Notes: a model not told the origin generated them from the sequence alone. A stretch of 64,000 nt of DNA from Citrobacter sedlakii NBRC 105722 (GCF_000759835.1 NZ_BBNB01000004.1:1-64000); one strand, 5' to 3'. Shown: positions 43,737 to 54,271, numbered from the stretch's first letter. Translations and numbers: made by a program.

Positions 43737-45425
43737 ATGAAATTTATTGGAAAGCTGATTCTCTATCTGCTCATCGCCCTTCTGGTGGTGATTCTCGGCC
43801 TCTATTTTCTGCTGCAAACCCGCTGGGGAGCAGAGCACGTCAGCGCCTGGGTATCAGAGAACAGTCAGTATCGTCTGGCCTTTGATGCGATGGATCATCG
43901 CTTTTCCTCGCCTACGCATGTTCTGCTGGAAAACGTTACTTTTGGTCGCGACGGTCAACCGGCCACGCTGGTGGCGAAAGCTGTCGATATTGGCCTGAGC
44001 AGCCGCCAGCTCACCGATCCCTTTCATGTCGACACCATCTTGCTAAAAGACGGCACGCTGAACATTTCGCTCCAGACGGCGCCCTTCCCCTTCCAGGCCG
44101 ATCGCCTGCAGTTACAGGGGATGGCGTTTAACAGCCCGGGCAGCGAATGGGATCTGAGCGCCCAGCGGGTAAATGGCGGCGTGATCCCGTGGTTGCCGGA
44201 AGCCGGTCACGTCCTTGGCAAAAAAGCGCAAATTCAACTGAGCGCGGGTTCACTGACCCTGAACGACGTTCCTGCCACCAACGTCCTGATTGAAGGCAGC
44301 ATCGATAACGAGCAGGTGAACTTAAGCAACATTGGCGCAGACGTGGCCCGCGGCGCATTAACCGGAGTGGCGAGGCGCAATGCCGACGGCAGTTGGATAG
44401 TGGAAAATCTGCGCCTGAACGATATCCGGCTACAAAGCGATAAGTCGCTCAGCGACTTTTTTGCCCCGCTGACAACCGTTCCTTCCTTGCAGATTGGCCG
44501 TCTCGAAGTGACCGACGCCCGCCTGCAAGGACCGGACTGGGCGGTAACCGACCTTGATCTCAGTCTGCGCAATCTGACCTTCAGCAAGGACGACTGGCAA
44601 AGTCAGGAAGGTAAGCTGTCGATGAACGCCAGCGAATTCATCTTCGGTTCGCTACACCTGTTTGATCCTATCCTGAACGCGGAGTTTTCACCCCAGGGCA
44701 TTGCGCTGCGCCAATTCACCTCCCGCTGGGAAGGTGGGATGATCAGAACGTCGGGCAACTGGCTGCGCGACGGCAAAGCGCTGGTGCTGGATGACGCCGC
44801 GCTGGCTGGAGTGGAGTACACCCTGCCGGAAAACTGGAAAAAGCAGTGGATGAAACCGCTACCCGCCTGGCTGAACAGCCTGACGCTGAAAAAATTGAGC
44901 GCCAGCCGCAATTTGCTGATCGATATCGACCCGGCCTTTCCCTGGCAGTTGACCGCGCTGGATGGCTACGGCGCGAACCTCGGTCTGGTACAGGATCGCA
45001 AATGGGGTGTCTGGAGCGGAAACGCAACGCTGAATGCGGCGGCCGCAACCTTCAACCGGGTAGACGTGCGCCGACCGTCACTGTCGCTGACAGCCAACGC
45101 CAGTACGGTGAATATCAGCGAACTGAGCGCATTTACAGAAAAAGGACTGCTGGAGGCAACTGCCAGCGTATCGCAGCTTTCGCAGCGCCAGACACAAATT
45201 AGCCTGACCGGACGCGGCGTACCGGTTAACGTGCTGCAGCAATGGGGATGGCCTGCGCTGCCCCTCGCTGGCGACGGAAATATTCAGCTAACCGCCAGCG
45301 GCAGCATACAGGCGGACGTGCCGCTGAAACCCACGGTCAACGGACAGTTGTATGCGGTAAACGCCGAGCAACAACAGGTGACGCAGACCATGACCGGCGG
45401 AGTCGTGTCGACGACTGCCCAGTAA
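43737..45425 (+). CDS. yicH: AsmA-family protein YicH
   Basis: YicH is an AsmA-like protein of 562 residues with an N-terminal membrane anchor (about residues 5-27, LILYLLIALLVVILGLYFLLQ) and a large periplasmic beta-rich region. AsmA-like proteins such as YhdP and TamB bridge the periplasm to move phospholipids; the specific role of YicH is poorly defined. ATG 43737 (MKFIGKLILYLL) is the family start. A terminator follows. Confidence 0.93.
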   Translation: MKFIGKLILYLLIALLVVILGLYFLLQTRWGAEHVSAWVSENSQYRLAFDAMDHRFSSPTHVLLENVTFGRDGQPATLVAKAVDIGLSSRQLTDPFHVDTILLKDGTLNISLQTAPFPFQADRLQLQGMAFNSPGSEWDLSAQRVNGGVIPWLPEAGHVLGKKAQIQLSAGSLTLNDVPATNVLIEGSIDNEQVNLSNIGADVARGALTGVARRNADGSWIVENLRLNDIRLQSDKSLSDFFAPLTTVPSLQIGRLEVTDARLQGPDWAVTDLDLSLRNLTFSKDDWQSQEGKLSMNASEFIFGSLHLFDPILNAEFSPQGIALRQFTSRWEGGMIRTSGNWLRDGKALVLDDAALAGVEYTLPENWKKQWMKPLPAWLNSLTLKKLSASRNLLIDIDPAFPWQLTALDGYGANLGLVQDRKWGVWSGNATLNAAAATFNRVDVRRPSLSLTANASTVNISELSAFTEKGLLEATASVSQLSQRQTQISLTGRGVPVNVLQQWGWPALPLAGDGNIQLTASGSIQADVPLKPTVNGQLYAVNAEQQQVTQTMTGGVVSTTAQ

Positions 45426-45430
45426 ACAAG

Positions 45431-45465
45431 CCCGATGGCGGCGTTGGCGCCATCGGGTTCTTTCT
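45431..45465. terminator. Terminator between yicH and yicI
   Basis: CCCGATGGCG / CGCCATCGGG form a 10-bp stem, with a loop of 7, followed by TTCTTTCTC on the plus strand. It lies 5 bp after yicH and 9 bp before the convergent yicI stop, so it may serve both. Confidence 0.82.
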
Positions 45466-45473
45466 CTTACGGC

Positions 45474-47792
45474 TCAAAGGTAGATGACAATCTCATCCCC
45501 TTCTGCTTTCACCACTACGCCCCACTCGCTACCCTCATGTGAGCCGCCTTTAACGCCGCTCAGCGTCTGCACGTTGCGCAAGCAGACGGACCAGTTCCGC
45601 GCTTTGCCTGTGCCCGTCATGGTCAGAACATTGCCCTGACGTGACGCCTTAAGCGTAAACATCACAGCACCGTCCGCCGCAGGCACTTCGCAAGCCGCTT
45701 CACGCCCATCCTCAAGGTGGAATAACTGGAACGCTGTGCCCTCATGCCATAGGTAGTCCGGCTTCTGACTGTTGTTGCCCAGTGCTAACAGTGTGTTGTC
45801 GCGCACATAAACCGGCAGGCTGAGAAAATCGTGCTGCTGTTTATGCCAGCGGTTCCCCTGAATTTCGTCGTTACGCCACAGATGCGTCCAGCGGCCTTCC
45901 GGCAGATAAAACTGAACATCCCCCGCCTCGCTGAACACGGGCGCCACCAGCACCGAATCGCCGAGCATGTACTGGCGATCGAGATAATCACACGCCGGAT
46001 CGTCCGGGAATTCCAGCATCATTGCGCGCATCATCGGCGTCCCGCGTTCGTTCGCCCGCGCTGCCTCACGATACAGATACGGCATCAGGCGGCATTTCTG
46101 TTCGGTAAAGAAACGGACTACATCGCAGGACTCATCGTCATAGGCCCACGGCACCCGGTAAGATTTACTGCCATGCAGGCGACTGTGGCTCGAAAGCAGC
46201 CCAAACGCGCACCAGCGTTTGTAAACGTGCGCCGGGGCGGTGTTTTCGAAGCCGCCAATATCGTGGCTCCAGAAGCCAAAGCCGGACAGACCGATGGACA
46301 AGCCGCCACGCAGGCTCTCCGCCATCGATTCGTAATTGGCGTAGCAGTCTCCGCCCCAGTGCACCGGAAACTGTTGCGCACCGACGGAGGCTGAACGGGC
46401 AAACAGTACCGCCTCTTCTTCGCCCACGGTCTCTTTCAGCACGTTCCACACCAGTTTGTTGTAGAGATAGGCGTAATGGTTGTGCATTTTCTGCGGATCG
46501 GCGCCGTCAAACCACTGAACATCTGTCGGAATGCGCTCGCCGAAGTCAGTTTTGAAACAGTCAACGCCGATATCCACCAGCCCCTTCAATTTGTCGGCAT
46601 ACCACCGGCATGTTTCCGGGTTGGTGAAGTCATAAATCGCCAGCCCGGGCTGCCATTTATCCCACTGCCACAAGGAACCATCCGGGCGCTTCAACAAATA
46701 GCCTTTCTCTTTCAACTCGTTAAATATTGGCGATTTTTGCCCGATGTACGGGTTGATCCAGACGCAGACTTTTAGCCCTTTCTCTTTCAGGCGACGAATC
46801 ATTCCTTCCGGGTCCGGGAACGTTACCGGATCCCATTCGAAATCGCACCACTGAAAGGCTTTCATCCAGAAACAGTCAAAATGGAAGACGTGCAGCGGCA
46901 GGTTGCGCGCCGCCATGCCGTCAATAAAGCTGTTTACCGTGGCTTCATCGTAGTTGGTGGTGAACGAGGTGGTCAGCCACAGCCCGAAGGACCACGCTGG
47001 CGGCAGCGCCGGACGCCCGGTAAACCGGGTATAGCGGTCCAGCACCGCTTTCGGGGTCGGCCCGTCGATGACGAAGTATTCCAGATACTCGCTTTCCACG
47101 CTGAACTGCACTTTCGACACTTTCTCTGAGCCGATTTCAAACGACACGTTCTGCGGATGGTTTACCAGCACGCCATAACCGCGATTCGTCAGGTAAAAAG
47201 GAATGTTTTTATAGGACTGCTCGGTACTGGTGCCGCCGTCACGGTTCCAGGTATCAACCGTCTGGCCGTTGCGCACCAACGCAGTAAAGCGCTCACCCAG
47301 CCCGTATACCGTCTCGCCCACACCGAGATCGAGACGCTCGAACATGTAGTTACGCTGGGTATAGGTATCCTGCACGTAGCCGTTATTTTTCAGTTGGCTG
47401 CCCGTAATGCGCACGCCGTTGCGCAAGAAATCCAGCGACCAGAATTCGCCTTTGGTTACGCGAACGCTCAGATCGCCGCTTTTCAGCTCGGCGTATTCAT
47501 CGTTATTTTCAATCTCAACCTTCACGTCATCCAGCACGTTCAGGGGGTAATGCGGGCCGTTGTCCAGCGCGCCCTGAAAATGCACCATGCGCACCCCCAC
47601 AATGCCTTGCTGCGGCGAGAAAAAGCGCAGGGTAAACAGGGGGGTATCCAGTTGCCATGTACGTTCGCGAACGTCACGCGGCGCGACATATACCACCAGT
47701 TCATTGCCATGCTGTTCGACGTCAAAGACCTGGATGGGATGAATCAGGTTAAGACCAGGCTGGATCAGCCAGTTACCGTCGCTAATTTTCAT
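45474..47792 (-). CDS. yicI: Alpha-xylosidase YicI (GH31)
   Basis: YicI releases alpha-D-xylose from the non-reducing end of alpha-xylosides such as isoprimeverose. It is a 772-residue GH31 enzyme with an N-terminal beta domain and a catalytic barrel. The nucleophile is the Asp in [12 protein letters not shown] (about residue 416), and the acid/base lies near [18 protein letters not shown]. It is 2 bp downstream of the transporter gene yicJ, so import and hydrolysis are co-expressed. Confidence 0.96.
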   Translation of the reverse strand: MKISDGNWLIQPGLNLIHPIQVFDVEQHGNELVVYVAPRDVRERTWQLDTPLFTLRFFSPQQGIVGVRMVHFQGALDNGPHYPLNVLDDVKVEIENNDEYAELKSGDLSVRVTKGEFWSLDFLRNGVRITGSQLKNNGYVQDTYTQRNYMFERLDLGVGETVYGLGERFTALVRNGQTVDTWNRDGGTSTEQSYKNIPFYLTNRGYGVLVNHPQNVSFEIGSEKVSKVQFSVESEYLEYFVIDGPTPKAVLDRYTRFTGRPALPPAWSFGLWLTTSFTTNYDEATVNSFIDGMAARNLPLHVFHFDCFWMKAFQWCDFEWDPVTFPDPEGMIRRLKEKGLKVCVWINPYIGQKSPIFNELKEKGYLLKRPDGSLWQWDKWQPGLAIYDFTNPETCRWYADKLKGLVDIGVDCFKTDFGERIPTDVQWFDGADPQKMHNHYAYLYNKLVWNVLKETVGEEEAVLFARSASVGAQQFPVHWGGDCYANYESMAESLRGGLSIGLSGFGFWSHDIGGFENTAPAHVYKRWCAFGLLSSHSRLHGSKSYRVPWAYDDESCDVVRFFTEQKCRLMPYLYREAARANERGTPMMRAMMLEFPDDPACDYLDRQYMLGDSVLVAPVFSEAGDVQFYLPEGRWTHLWRNDEIQGNRWHKQQHDFLSLPVYVRDNTLLALGNNSQKPDYLWHEGTAFQLFHLEDGREAACEVPAADGAVMFTLKASRQGNVLTMTGTGKARNWSVCLRNVQTLSGVKGGSHEGSEWGVVVKAEGDEIVIYL

Positions 47793-47794
47793 GC

Positions 47795-49186
47795 TCAGTT
47801 CCTTAAGTTCTGAAATTCTTTATGCGTAAATTCGTGCTGATTGCGGCGCGCGCCCTGTGCCAACTGGTCGAGGATTGTTCTCAGATACGGCGTTTTCAGG
47901 GTGTAATAGCGTTTGGCAATCACGGCGCTCAGCAGGTAGCAGATAGCCGGGACGAGAGTGAACAGGGCAATGATGATGCTGATTGTCGCGCCGTTTTGGG
48001 CTTTCGCTGCGGCATCGTAGCCCCCGCCCGCCAGCATCCAGCCAATGAGTGCTCCGCCCAGTGCAAGGCCGAGTTTCAGTACGAACAGCGTGCCCGCGAA
48101 GCTAATACCGGTAAGGCGTTTACCGTTGCACCATTCGCCATAATCGACGGTATCCGACATCATCACCCACTGGATTGGCGTCACCAGCTGGTGCAGTACG
48201 CCAATCACGAAGATAAAACCAAACATGGTGATGTTGGCGTGCATCGGCACGAAGAACATCGCCAGACTAAGCACCGCCAGCGCGGCATTGGTCCACCAGA
48301 ATACGCTGACCTTGCATTTCCAGTCGGTGAGCGGTTTCGCCAGCGCAGAGCCAATGAGGTTGCCGACGCAGTAGGTGGTGAGGAAGGCGACAAACACGCC
48401 CGGCGTCCCCATAATCCAGGTGACGTAATACATCATGGCGCCACCGCGGACGCAGACGGCGAGAATGTTAAGAATGGTAAGCAGGCCGACAATCCGCCAC
48501 TGGTCGTTTTGCCAGATATCGCGCAGATCCTCACGCATTGAAGTGCTGTTAGGCGGCGCTTCCACGCGCTCTTTGGTGGTGAAAAAGCAGAACGCCAGCA
48601 TCAGGAACGCCACGACGGACAGCACCGCGATCCCGCCCTGAAAACCGAGCGCTTTATCGCCACCGCCGATAAAGTCCACCAGCGGCATCATTAACACGGT
48701 GGAGAGCATGCCGCCTGCCGTCGCCAACACAAAACGCCAGGATTGCAAAGAAATACGCTGCGCCGGGTCGTTAGTTATCACACCGCCCAGCGCGCAGTAG
48801 GGGATATTTACCACGGTATAAAGCAGGGTCAGCAGGGTATAAGTCACCGTGGCATAAATCATTTTGCCATTGAGGCTGAGCTCCGGCGTACTGTATGCCA
48901 GTACGCACACCAAACCAAACGGCAGCGCGCCAAACAGCACCCATGGGCGAAATTTCCCCCAGCGAGAACGCGTGCGGTCAGCTAATAGCCCCATACACGG
49001 GTCTGAAATAGCATCTAGCGCCCGCGCCAGTAAAAACATCGTACCGACGAACCCTGCGGGGATACCAAAAATATCGGTATAGAAAAACATCATGTACAAC
49101 ATTACGTTATCGAAAATAATATGACTGGCGGCATCACCTATCCCATAGCCAATCTTCTCTTTAACGGACAACACAGGATTCTTCAT
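47795..49186 (-). CDS. yicJ: Glycoside-pentoside-hexuronide (GPH) family transporter YicJ
   Basis: YicJ is a 12-helix cation symporter of the GPH family (MelB relatives), presumed to import the alpha-xyloside cleaved by YicI. The motif [20 protein letters not shown] in the loop between helices 2 and 3 is characteristic. ATG 49186 ([15 protein letters not shown]) follows a GGGGAT ribosome-binding site and gives 463 residues; upstream in-frame codons are unlikely to be used. It is the first gene of yicJ-yicI and is divergent from selC. Confidence 0.95.
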   Translation of the reverse strand: MKNPVLSVKEKIGYGIGDAASHIIFDNVMLYMMFFYTDIFGIPAGFVGTMFLLARALDAISDPCMGLLADRTRSRWGKFRPWVLFGALPFGLVCVLAYSTPELSLNGKMIYATVTYTLLTLLYTVVNIPYCALGGVITNDPAQRISLQSWRFVLATAGGMLSTVLMMPLVDFIGGGDKALGFQGGIAVLSVVAFLMLAFCFFTTKERVEAPPNSTSMREDLRDIWQNDQWRIVGLLTILNILAVCVRGGAMMYYVTWIMGTPGVFVAFLTTYCVGNLIGSALAKPLTDWKCKVSVFWWTNAALAVLSLAMFFVPMHANITMFGFIFVIGVLHQLVTPIQWVMMSDTVDYGEWCNGKRLTGISFAGTLFVLKLGLALGGALIGWMLAGGGYDAAAKAQNGATISIIIALFTLVPAICYLLSAVIAKRYYTLKTPYLRTILDQLAQGARRNQHEFTHKEFQNLRN

Positions 49187-49405
49187 TTTGCATCCCCTGA
49201 CGCGCTGATACCGGTTACAGTTTTTGTAAACCATCCTCCTGGGGGCGGGTATTCCGATATTTTGTTATCAAATTACGATTCTTCTTTTCTGTGATCGCGG
49301 TTGCGCCAGAAGATGTGAAAAATTGTAACTAACGGAATTTAAGAGGTTTTATATGAAACCGATCATGGTAAGGCGAAAGGTAAATTAAAAAATGACGCGG
49401 GGGGA

Positions 49406-49434
49406 TGTGGAAACCTTGCGAAAGTGGCTATAAT
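49406..49434 (+). promoter_or_regulatory. Probable selC promoter
   Basis: TGTGGA (49406-49411) and an extended -10, TGGCTATAAT ending at 49434, are separated by 17 bp. A GC-rich discriminator (GCGCCCGCC) follows, typical of stringently controlled stable RNA promoters. It lies about 30 bp ahead of mature selC. Confidence 0.65.
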
Positions 49435-49464
49435 GCGCCCGCCTCCATGTAGCAATGCAGGCGC

Positions 49465-49559
49465 GGAAGATCGTCGTCTCCGGTGAGGCGGCTGGACTTC
49501 AAATCCAGTTGGGGCCGCCAGCGGTCCCGGGCAGGTTCGACTCCTGTGATCTTCCGCCA
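49465..49559 (+). tRNA. selC: tRNA-Sec (UCA anticodon)
   Basis: This 95-nt tRNA has the long acceptor stem, the extended variable arm and the anticodon TCA at 49499-49501, reading UGA as selenocysteine. I recognise it as essentially identical to E. coli selC, with an encoded CCA. It is a well-known integration site for P4-type integrases (SPI-3 in Salmonella, LEE in some E. coli), and an integrase remnant lies 298 bp downstream. Confidence 0.98.
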
Positions 49560-49857
49560 ATTAGCCTCTACTGAACTCTGCCGACGTCAACGACCCCCTT
49601 CCAAGCACTTATATATCAAGCTTTCCTTGTATCCCGAGGTCAATCGACGTCAACCTGCATCAAATTGTTTTTGGGGGTGCATTCGGGGGGTACTACTCCA
49701 CCTTTAAAAGACAAGCACTCCATAATGGTAAAAATGTGAGTTATAACAATGGCTTTCAACGAAAGATTTGTTATACAAGAGATTCATTGAGGTGTCAGAT
49801 TAGTTACAGGCGGAAATTCCCACAGGAGGAGGAATTCATCAAAAGCCGGAGAATGTC

Positions 49858-50016
49858 ATGGCGCTAACCGATGTTAAAGTAAAAACCGCGAAGCCAAAAG
49901 AAAAGCCCTATAAACTGGCTGATGGCAGCGGTATGTATCTGCTGATTAACGCAAATGGTTGCAAATACTGGCAAATGAAGTACCGCTTCGCCGGTGACGC
50001 TGATGACGTGACGTAG
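49858..50016 (+). pseudogene. Truncated P4-type integrase (N-terminal fragment)
   Basis: The 52-residue reading frame MALTDVKVKTAKPKEKPYKL...MYLLINANGCKYWQMKYRFAG matches the conserved N-terminal domain (DUF4102 arm-binding region) of P4/CP4-57-type tyrosine integrases, which are about 400 residues long. It stops soon after KYRFAG, at TAG 50014-50016, and I see no continuation in any frame downstream; the DNA turns AT-rich. The intact-looking start with GGAG upstream indicates a once functional integrase. It is the relic of the island's mobility module. Confidence 0.85.
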
Positions 50017-50695
50017 CCACGTTTCCGGCTCAATGCCGTTAAATTCTTTTACTAAATTTTTGAAATAATAATTCCTTTACTAATTTTAATTATTTTCTGA
50101 TGGCAGATTATGGTTGCATTTATCGTTTATTGAAAATGACAACAAGTAAGTTAAAATTGAATTTTAAAATAAATAAAAAAGGGCACAACATGTAGCAGTA
50201 TATACACATATACTGATAACGGGGCAGATAACCTCGTGATGTCCGATGCTCATCTCAGCGCGAATTTATCGTCATTAAATCATGTATTGAGAAGTATTCT
50301 CACACGATACAGAGTATTCGCATTTTTCTGTAACAAAATGTTTCTTTATTTTTTTGCGCATTATCGTAGATATCTGAAAAATAGGATTTTTACCAAAAAC
50401 ATAAATTTTTTGTATGTGTTTGTTTTCTCTGCACCTCATCAGAAGAAATCCGAAAAAAAGATCGACAGAAGCATTCATTTCCCCATTAATAATAGTCTTA
50501 AACTATCAATTAAGGCCCACCCATCAGGTTTGACAATCAATTTTGCTTATGTAATATTCAGATTTAACTCATATATATTAACAACAGCTAAATGAGCCTG
50601 CCGGGCAATATTTGAAAGAATCAACTCACCGGCTAATACGATCTCCCCGGAAAAAGAATTGACGGGGTTGCTATGAGACAGGGAGTACAGGCTGT
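50017..50695. other. AT-rich stretch without a convincing gene
   Basis: This is 679 bp of markedly AT-rich DNA between the integrase relic and the LuxR-type gene. A 119-codon plus-strand reading frame at 50236-50595 is open but rich in Phe, Lys, Ile and Asn, with no recognisable domain, so I do not call it. The last ~100 bp probably contain the promoter and ribosome-binding site (GGGAG near 50681) of the next gene. Such composition is typical of H-NS-silenced horizontally acquired DNA (inference). Confidence 0.6.
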
Positions 50696-51241
50696 ATGAC
50701 AAAGGAATTTGTGAAGAAGCAGGCTATTGCCAGCTGGCCTGAGGATGACATTTATTTTTCCAAAGGCATTTCGGTGCTGACCCGTTTTTTTATCAAGCTT
50801 GAACCCGGCGTGGACTATCTGTTCATCAACCTCGATAATTATACACTGGCTTCTTTTTTTCGCTCATTTTCGCAATTAAGTAAAAGTGGCTATCAACTGA
50901 TAATAATTTCGAGCCATCGCCTTCTGCCATTGGCCTTTTTCTGGTTTTTAAAATACAAAACCGTCAGCGCTATCTTTGAATCGCGATGCTCACTAAATGA
51001 CTTCATTCGAGGTATGGATACCGTGGCGAGTGGACGTCAGATTGCGTGGCCGCATCCGGGACCTGCGCGTTTACTCTCTTCAAGAGATGTTTTACTTCTG
51101 AGACATTATCTGGAAGGCGGAAGCATGGACTATTTACAGGAAAAACATAGTCGCGCCTATTCCACCCTACAGGGTTGGAAAGCTTCCGTCGCCCGTAAAT
51201 TTAAAGTAAAAAAAATTGAGCACCTACTTGTTCTGCACTGA
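50696..51241 (+). CDS. LuxR-type helix-turn-helix transcriptional regulator
   Basis: This 181-residue protein is not one I can name. The C-terminal part (about residues 126-181), LLSSRDVLLLRHYLEGGSMD then YSTLQGWKASVARKFKVK, aligns with the LuxR/FixJ DNA-binding domain (LSxRExxVLRLxxEGxS...V..H...I..KL.V). The N-terminal 120 residues look like a degenerate receiver fold with no clear phospho-acceptor pair, as in RcsA, BglJ and YjjQ. It ends 100 bp before the MisL-like autotransporter on the same strand, where Salmonella has marT regulating misL. A role in autotransporter expression is inference. Confidence 0.7.
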   Translation: MTKEFVKKQAIASWPEDDIYFSKGISVLTRFFIKLEPGVDYLFINLDNYTLASFFRSFSQLSKSGYQLIIISSHRLLPLAFFWFLKYKTVSAIFESRCSLNDFIRGMDTVASGRQIAWPHPGPARLLSSRDVLLLRHYLEGGSMDYLQEKHSRAYSTLQGWKASVARKFKVKKIEHLLVLH

Positions 51242-51340
51242 ATAAACTCGCTTCGCCACAATCGCTTCCCCCAAAATCTTCCCCCAGCAATATCTTACGG
51301 GGCTGATAGTAACATTTGTTAAATATGGAATTTATTAACC

Positions 51341-54271
51341 ATGGATTTAGACATGAAACGCATTTTTTACCATTCTGTATTTCCAGCATTATGCTTAACA
51401 GCATATCCGCTGACGGCTGCGGAAATGCTCCCTTCTCCTTTTCTGCCCACCCAATCCACCGCCATGCCCGGCGACCTGCTGAACAATCCGGCTTACGCTA
51501 ACCACTGGGCCTGGGTGGAACAAAAATGGGGAGAAAAATATCCTGCACTTACGATTAAAGATAAAAAATATATTGCAAATCAGGAAATTGTTCTGATTAA
51601 TCCCGATTTTTATAAGCAGAACGTCGTCTTATTAAACGAGTCTTACAGTTATAATAATACGCTCAACTCTGTTCAGCTTAGTATCGGTGACGGACTGTAT
51701 GAGGCGGCAGGTTCTGAAGCGGTAAACACCACGGTAAAAGGGGAATACCTCAATGGCAGGGGCAACATCGAAACCGGGGTTTTACAACTGAATAACGGCG
51801 GTAAAGCTTATCATACGATCGTGGAAAACTACGGCGCCCTGACGCTAAACGGCAGGTCTGAAGCCTACGACACCGTTGTGAAAACAGGCGGAAGGCAAAC
51901 CGTTGGCGGCAGCGCCTATGCTCAGGCAAACCTTATTGATGGCGGGCTTCAGGTGCTGTCCGTCACCAGCACTGCGGTGGTGGAAGACACCATTGTGCAA
52001 AATGGCGGCCAGCAGATCATTTATGCCGGCACGGCGAAAAACTCGCACATCGGCGCAGGCAGCTATCAACTCACCAGCGGCCTGGCTCTGAACACGTTCC
52101 TGTATAACGGCGCATTTCAGCAGGTCTATGCCGGACAAGGGGGAGATAACGTCGCGGATCGCGATACCACCGTCTACGCCGGGGCGCGCCAAACGGTGAC
52201 CTCAGGAGTGTCTGAAAACGCCCGGGTTTATGGCACCCAGGTTATTACTGGCGTCGGCGGCGAATGGCTTGACGGCGACTGGGCTTCCGACAGCGATTCC
52301 AAAGTGCGCATAAACGGTCAACAGGCGAAGGATGCAACGATTTATGCCGGCGGCCTGCAACGTATTCAGACCGGCAATGCAGACGGGACGCAGGTATATG
52401 GCACCCAGCTCGTTAACGGTCAGAAAGGCGGTTGGTCTGGCGGACAATGGGTTGAACAGGAGGGCTGGACTGGCGGTATTCGCGCCAACGCGACCAATAC
52501 GACGGTGCATGCCGGAGGACTCCAGCAACTCGCCTGGTACGGTGAAGCCAGCGATACGCTTATTGATGGCGGACGCCAGGAAGTGCTCGCGTTGGGGCAT
52601 ATCTCGAATACCACCGTTCGCAACGGCGGGAGCAGCCTGATCGCCTATGGCGGCTATTCATCAGACGCCCTGACGGTAGAAGATGGCTCTCTGACGATGG
52701 AAGGGGGAAGCGTCCATGACTGGACGGGCAACCTGGGCAAAGGCGCATGGGCGGCAGCAGTGGACTTACAGAGCCCCTCTTCGCTTTTATATCTCAAACA
52801 TAATGCTGATGACGTTGAATCCGTCGCGACGATTAAAGCGTTAACCAATAACGGCGTGGTCAATTTTAGCGGCCCTGACGGGCACACTGCCGGCCAGTTT
52901 AATCGCCTTGAACTTACCACGCTGGACGGTAGCGGCACCTTCATCATGAATACCAACCTTTCCGGCGGAGTGGGCGATTTCCTGAACGTTTCTGACGCTG
53001 TTACCGGGCAATTTCATGTCACCGTGCGGGATTCAGGCAGCGAGCTACGTAGCCGCAGCGTTTCGCCTTATCATCTGATTTATGCCAACGGCAGCGCGAC
53101 AGATACCTTCTCGATGACAAACGGTAGCGTCGATCTGGGGGCTTATAAATACTATCTTGTGCATGGTGCGGATAGCGATAAGGACAACTGGTATTTATCG
53201 CCTGTGGCGGTAACGCCGGAACCGGGTCCAGATCCGGACCCGGAACCAATGCCTGAGCCTGGCCCCGATCCGGAACCGGCGCCCAATCCGGATCCGAATC
53301 CTGCCCCCGAACCGGACCCTCACCCTGCGCCCGAACCAGGCCCAACGCCAGGCACAAAACCGGATTTGTCGGAAAGCGCCAAAGCCGTTATTGCGATGGC
53401 TAACGTGACGCCAACCCTCTGGGACGCCGAGCTGTCAACGCTACGTACCCGTCTCGGTGAAATACGCCAGATGGGCGATCACGATGACGGCGCCTGGGGT
53501 AAATACATCAGCAGCCGTTACCGTGTTTCAACAGAGCATGTAGGTTATCGTCAGGATATGAATGGCGTGATGTTAGGCGGCGATAAGCGTTTCAGTCTGG
53601 AAAGCAGCGCCCTGATTATGGGCAGTATGGTCTCTTATACGCGTTCCGATTTGGACTCATCCAGTACGCAGGGTAAAGCGGATAGCTATGGCGTCGGTCT
53701 GTATGCTACCTGGTTACATAACAGCGGCTATTACGTGGATGGCGTATTAAAAGCCAACTATTTCCGTACCGAGAATAATCCTTACTTCAATGGCGGGCGT
53801 ACTCATGCCAAAGATAATACCGTGGGCGGTGGTCTTTCTGTTGAAGCCGGGAAACATATCACGCTTGAGGACTGGTTTGTTGAGCCTTATGCGCAGGTTT
53901 CGTGGTTTATGGGCGATAAGACGCATTATAAACTCGACAGCGGGATGTCGGTTAAAGCAGATGCGGCCCGCTCGTTAAAAGGGGAGGCTGGCTTAACCTT
54001 TGGTAAAAACATGACGCTGGCGGATGGGACATTGCTTCAGCCCTATGCGCGACTAGCCGTTCGACATGAGTTTATGAAGAACAACGACGTCATTATCAAC
54101 CATACAGAGCGGTTTAGTAACGATATGTCCGGCACCAGCGGCAAATACGGTCTTGGGATGACAGCGAAGCTAAACGATCGATGGTCTGCCTGGGGAGAAG
54201 TGAACTACGAAAAAGGTGAACATATCGAGACGCCTTACAGTGGTCAACTCGGTATCCGTTACAGCTTCTGA
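51341..54271 (+). CDS. AIDA/MisL-like autotransporter adhesin
   Basis: This is a 976-residue type Va autotransporter. A signal peptide (about residues 5-27, ending LTAA) precedes a passenger with AIDA-type repeats of about 20 residues (NGG.Q..Y.G..A..T.I..GG); two long copies of 56 residues start at 296 and 352 (VYGTQ). A Pro/Asp/Glu-rich linker (about 626-675) leads to the beta-barrel (about 680-976), which ends in the outer-membrane signature YSF. ATG 51353 is an alternative start. Position in the selC locus and layout resemble Salmonella MisL, a fibronectin-binding adhesin (955 residues), so an adhesin role is likely. Confidence 0.85.
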   Translation: MDLDMKRIFYHSVFPALCLTAYPLTAAEMLPSPFLPTQSTAMPGDLLNNPAYANHWAWVEQKWGEKYPALTIKDKKYIANQEIVLINPDFYKQNVVLLNESYSYNNTLNSVQLSIGDGLYEAAGSEAVNTTVKGEYLNGRGNIETGVLQLNNGGKAYHTIVENYGALTLNGRSEAYDTVVKTGGRQTVGGSAYAQANLIDGGLQVLSVTSTAVVEDTIVQNGGQQIIYAGTAKNSHIGAGSYQLTSGLALNTFLYNGAFQQVYAGQGGDNVADRDTTVYAGARQTVTSGVSENARVYGTQVITGVGGEWLDGDWASDSDSKVRINGQQAKDATIYAGGLQRIQTGNADGTQVYGTQLVNGQKGGWSGGQWVEQEGWTGGIRANATNTTVHAGGLQQLAWYGEASDTLIDGGRQEVLALGHISNTTVRNGGSSLIAYGGYSSDALTVEDGSLTMEGGSVHDWTGNLGKGAWAAAVDLQSPSSLLYLKHNADDVESVATIKALTNNGVVNFSGPDGHTAGQFNRLELTTLDGSGTFIMNTNLSGGVGDFLNVSDAVTGQFHVTVRDSGSELRSRSVSPYHLIYANGSATDTFSMTNGSVDLGAYKYYLVHGADSDKDNWYLSPVAVTPEPGPDPDPEPMPEPGPDPEPAPNPDPNPAPEPDPHPAPEPGPTPGTKPDLSESAKAVIAMANVTPTLWDAELSTLRTRLGEIRQMGDHDDGAWGKYISSRYRVSTEHVGYRQDMNGVMLGGDKRFSLESSALIMGSMVSYTRSDLDSSSTQGKADSYGVGLYATWLHNSGYYVDGVLKANYFRTENNPYFNGGRTHAKDNTVGGGLSVEAGKHITLEDWFVEPYAQVSWFMGDKTHYKLDSGMSVKADAARSLKGEAGLTFGKNMTLADGTLLQPYARLAVRHEFMKNNDVIINHTERFSNDMSGTSGKYGLGMTAKLNDRWSAWGEVNYEKGEHIETPYSGQLGIRYSF

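Noticed and set aside
49465-49559. Possible additional tRNA or a second selC copy near the island end
   Set aside because: I found only one selC and no duplicated 3' end by eye, so no attachment-site pair is claimed.
50236-50595. 119-codon open frame in the AT-rich part of the selC locus
   Set aside because: Residue composition (Phe, Lys, Ile, Asn) follows the AT richness, there is no recognisable domain and no good ribosome-binding site.
53217-53365. The regular short repeats in the Pro-rich linker as a CRISPR-like or VNTR array
   Set aside because: The repeats are in frame, encode the usual autotransporter linker and have no spacer structure.
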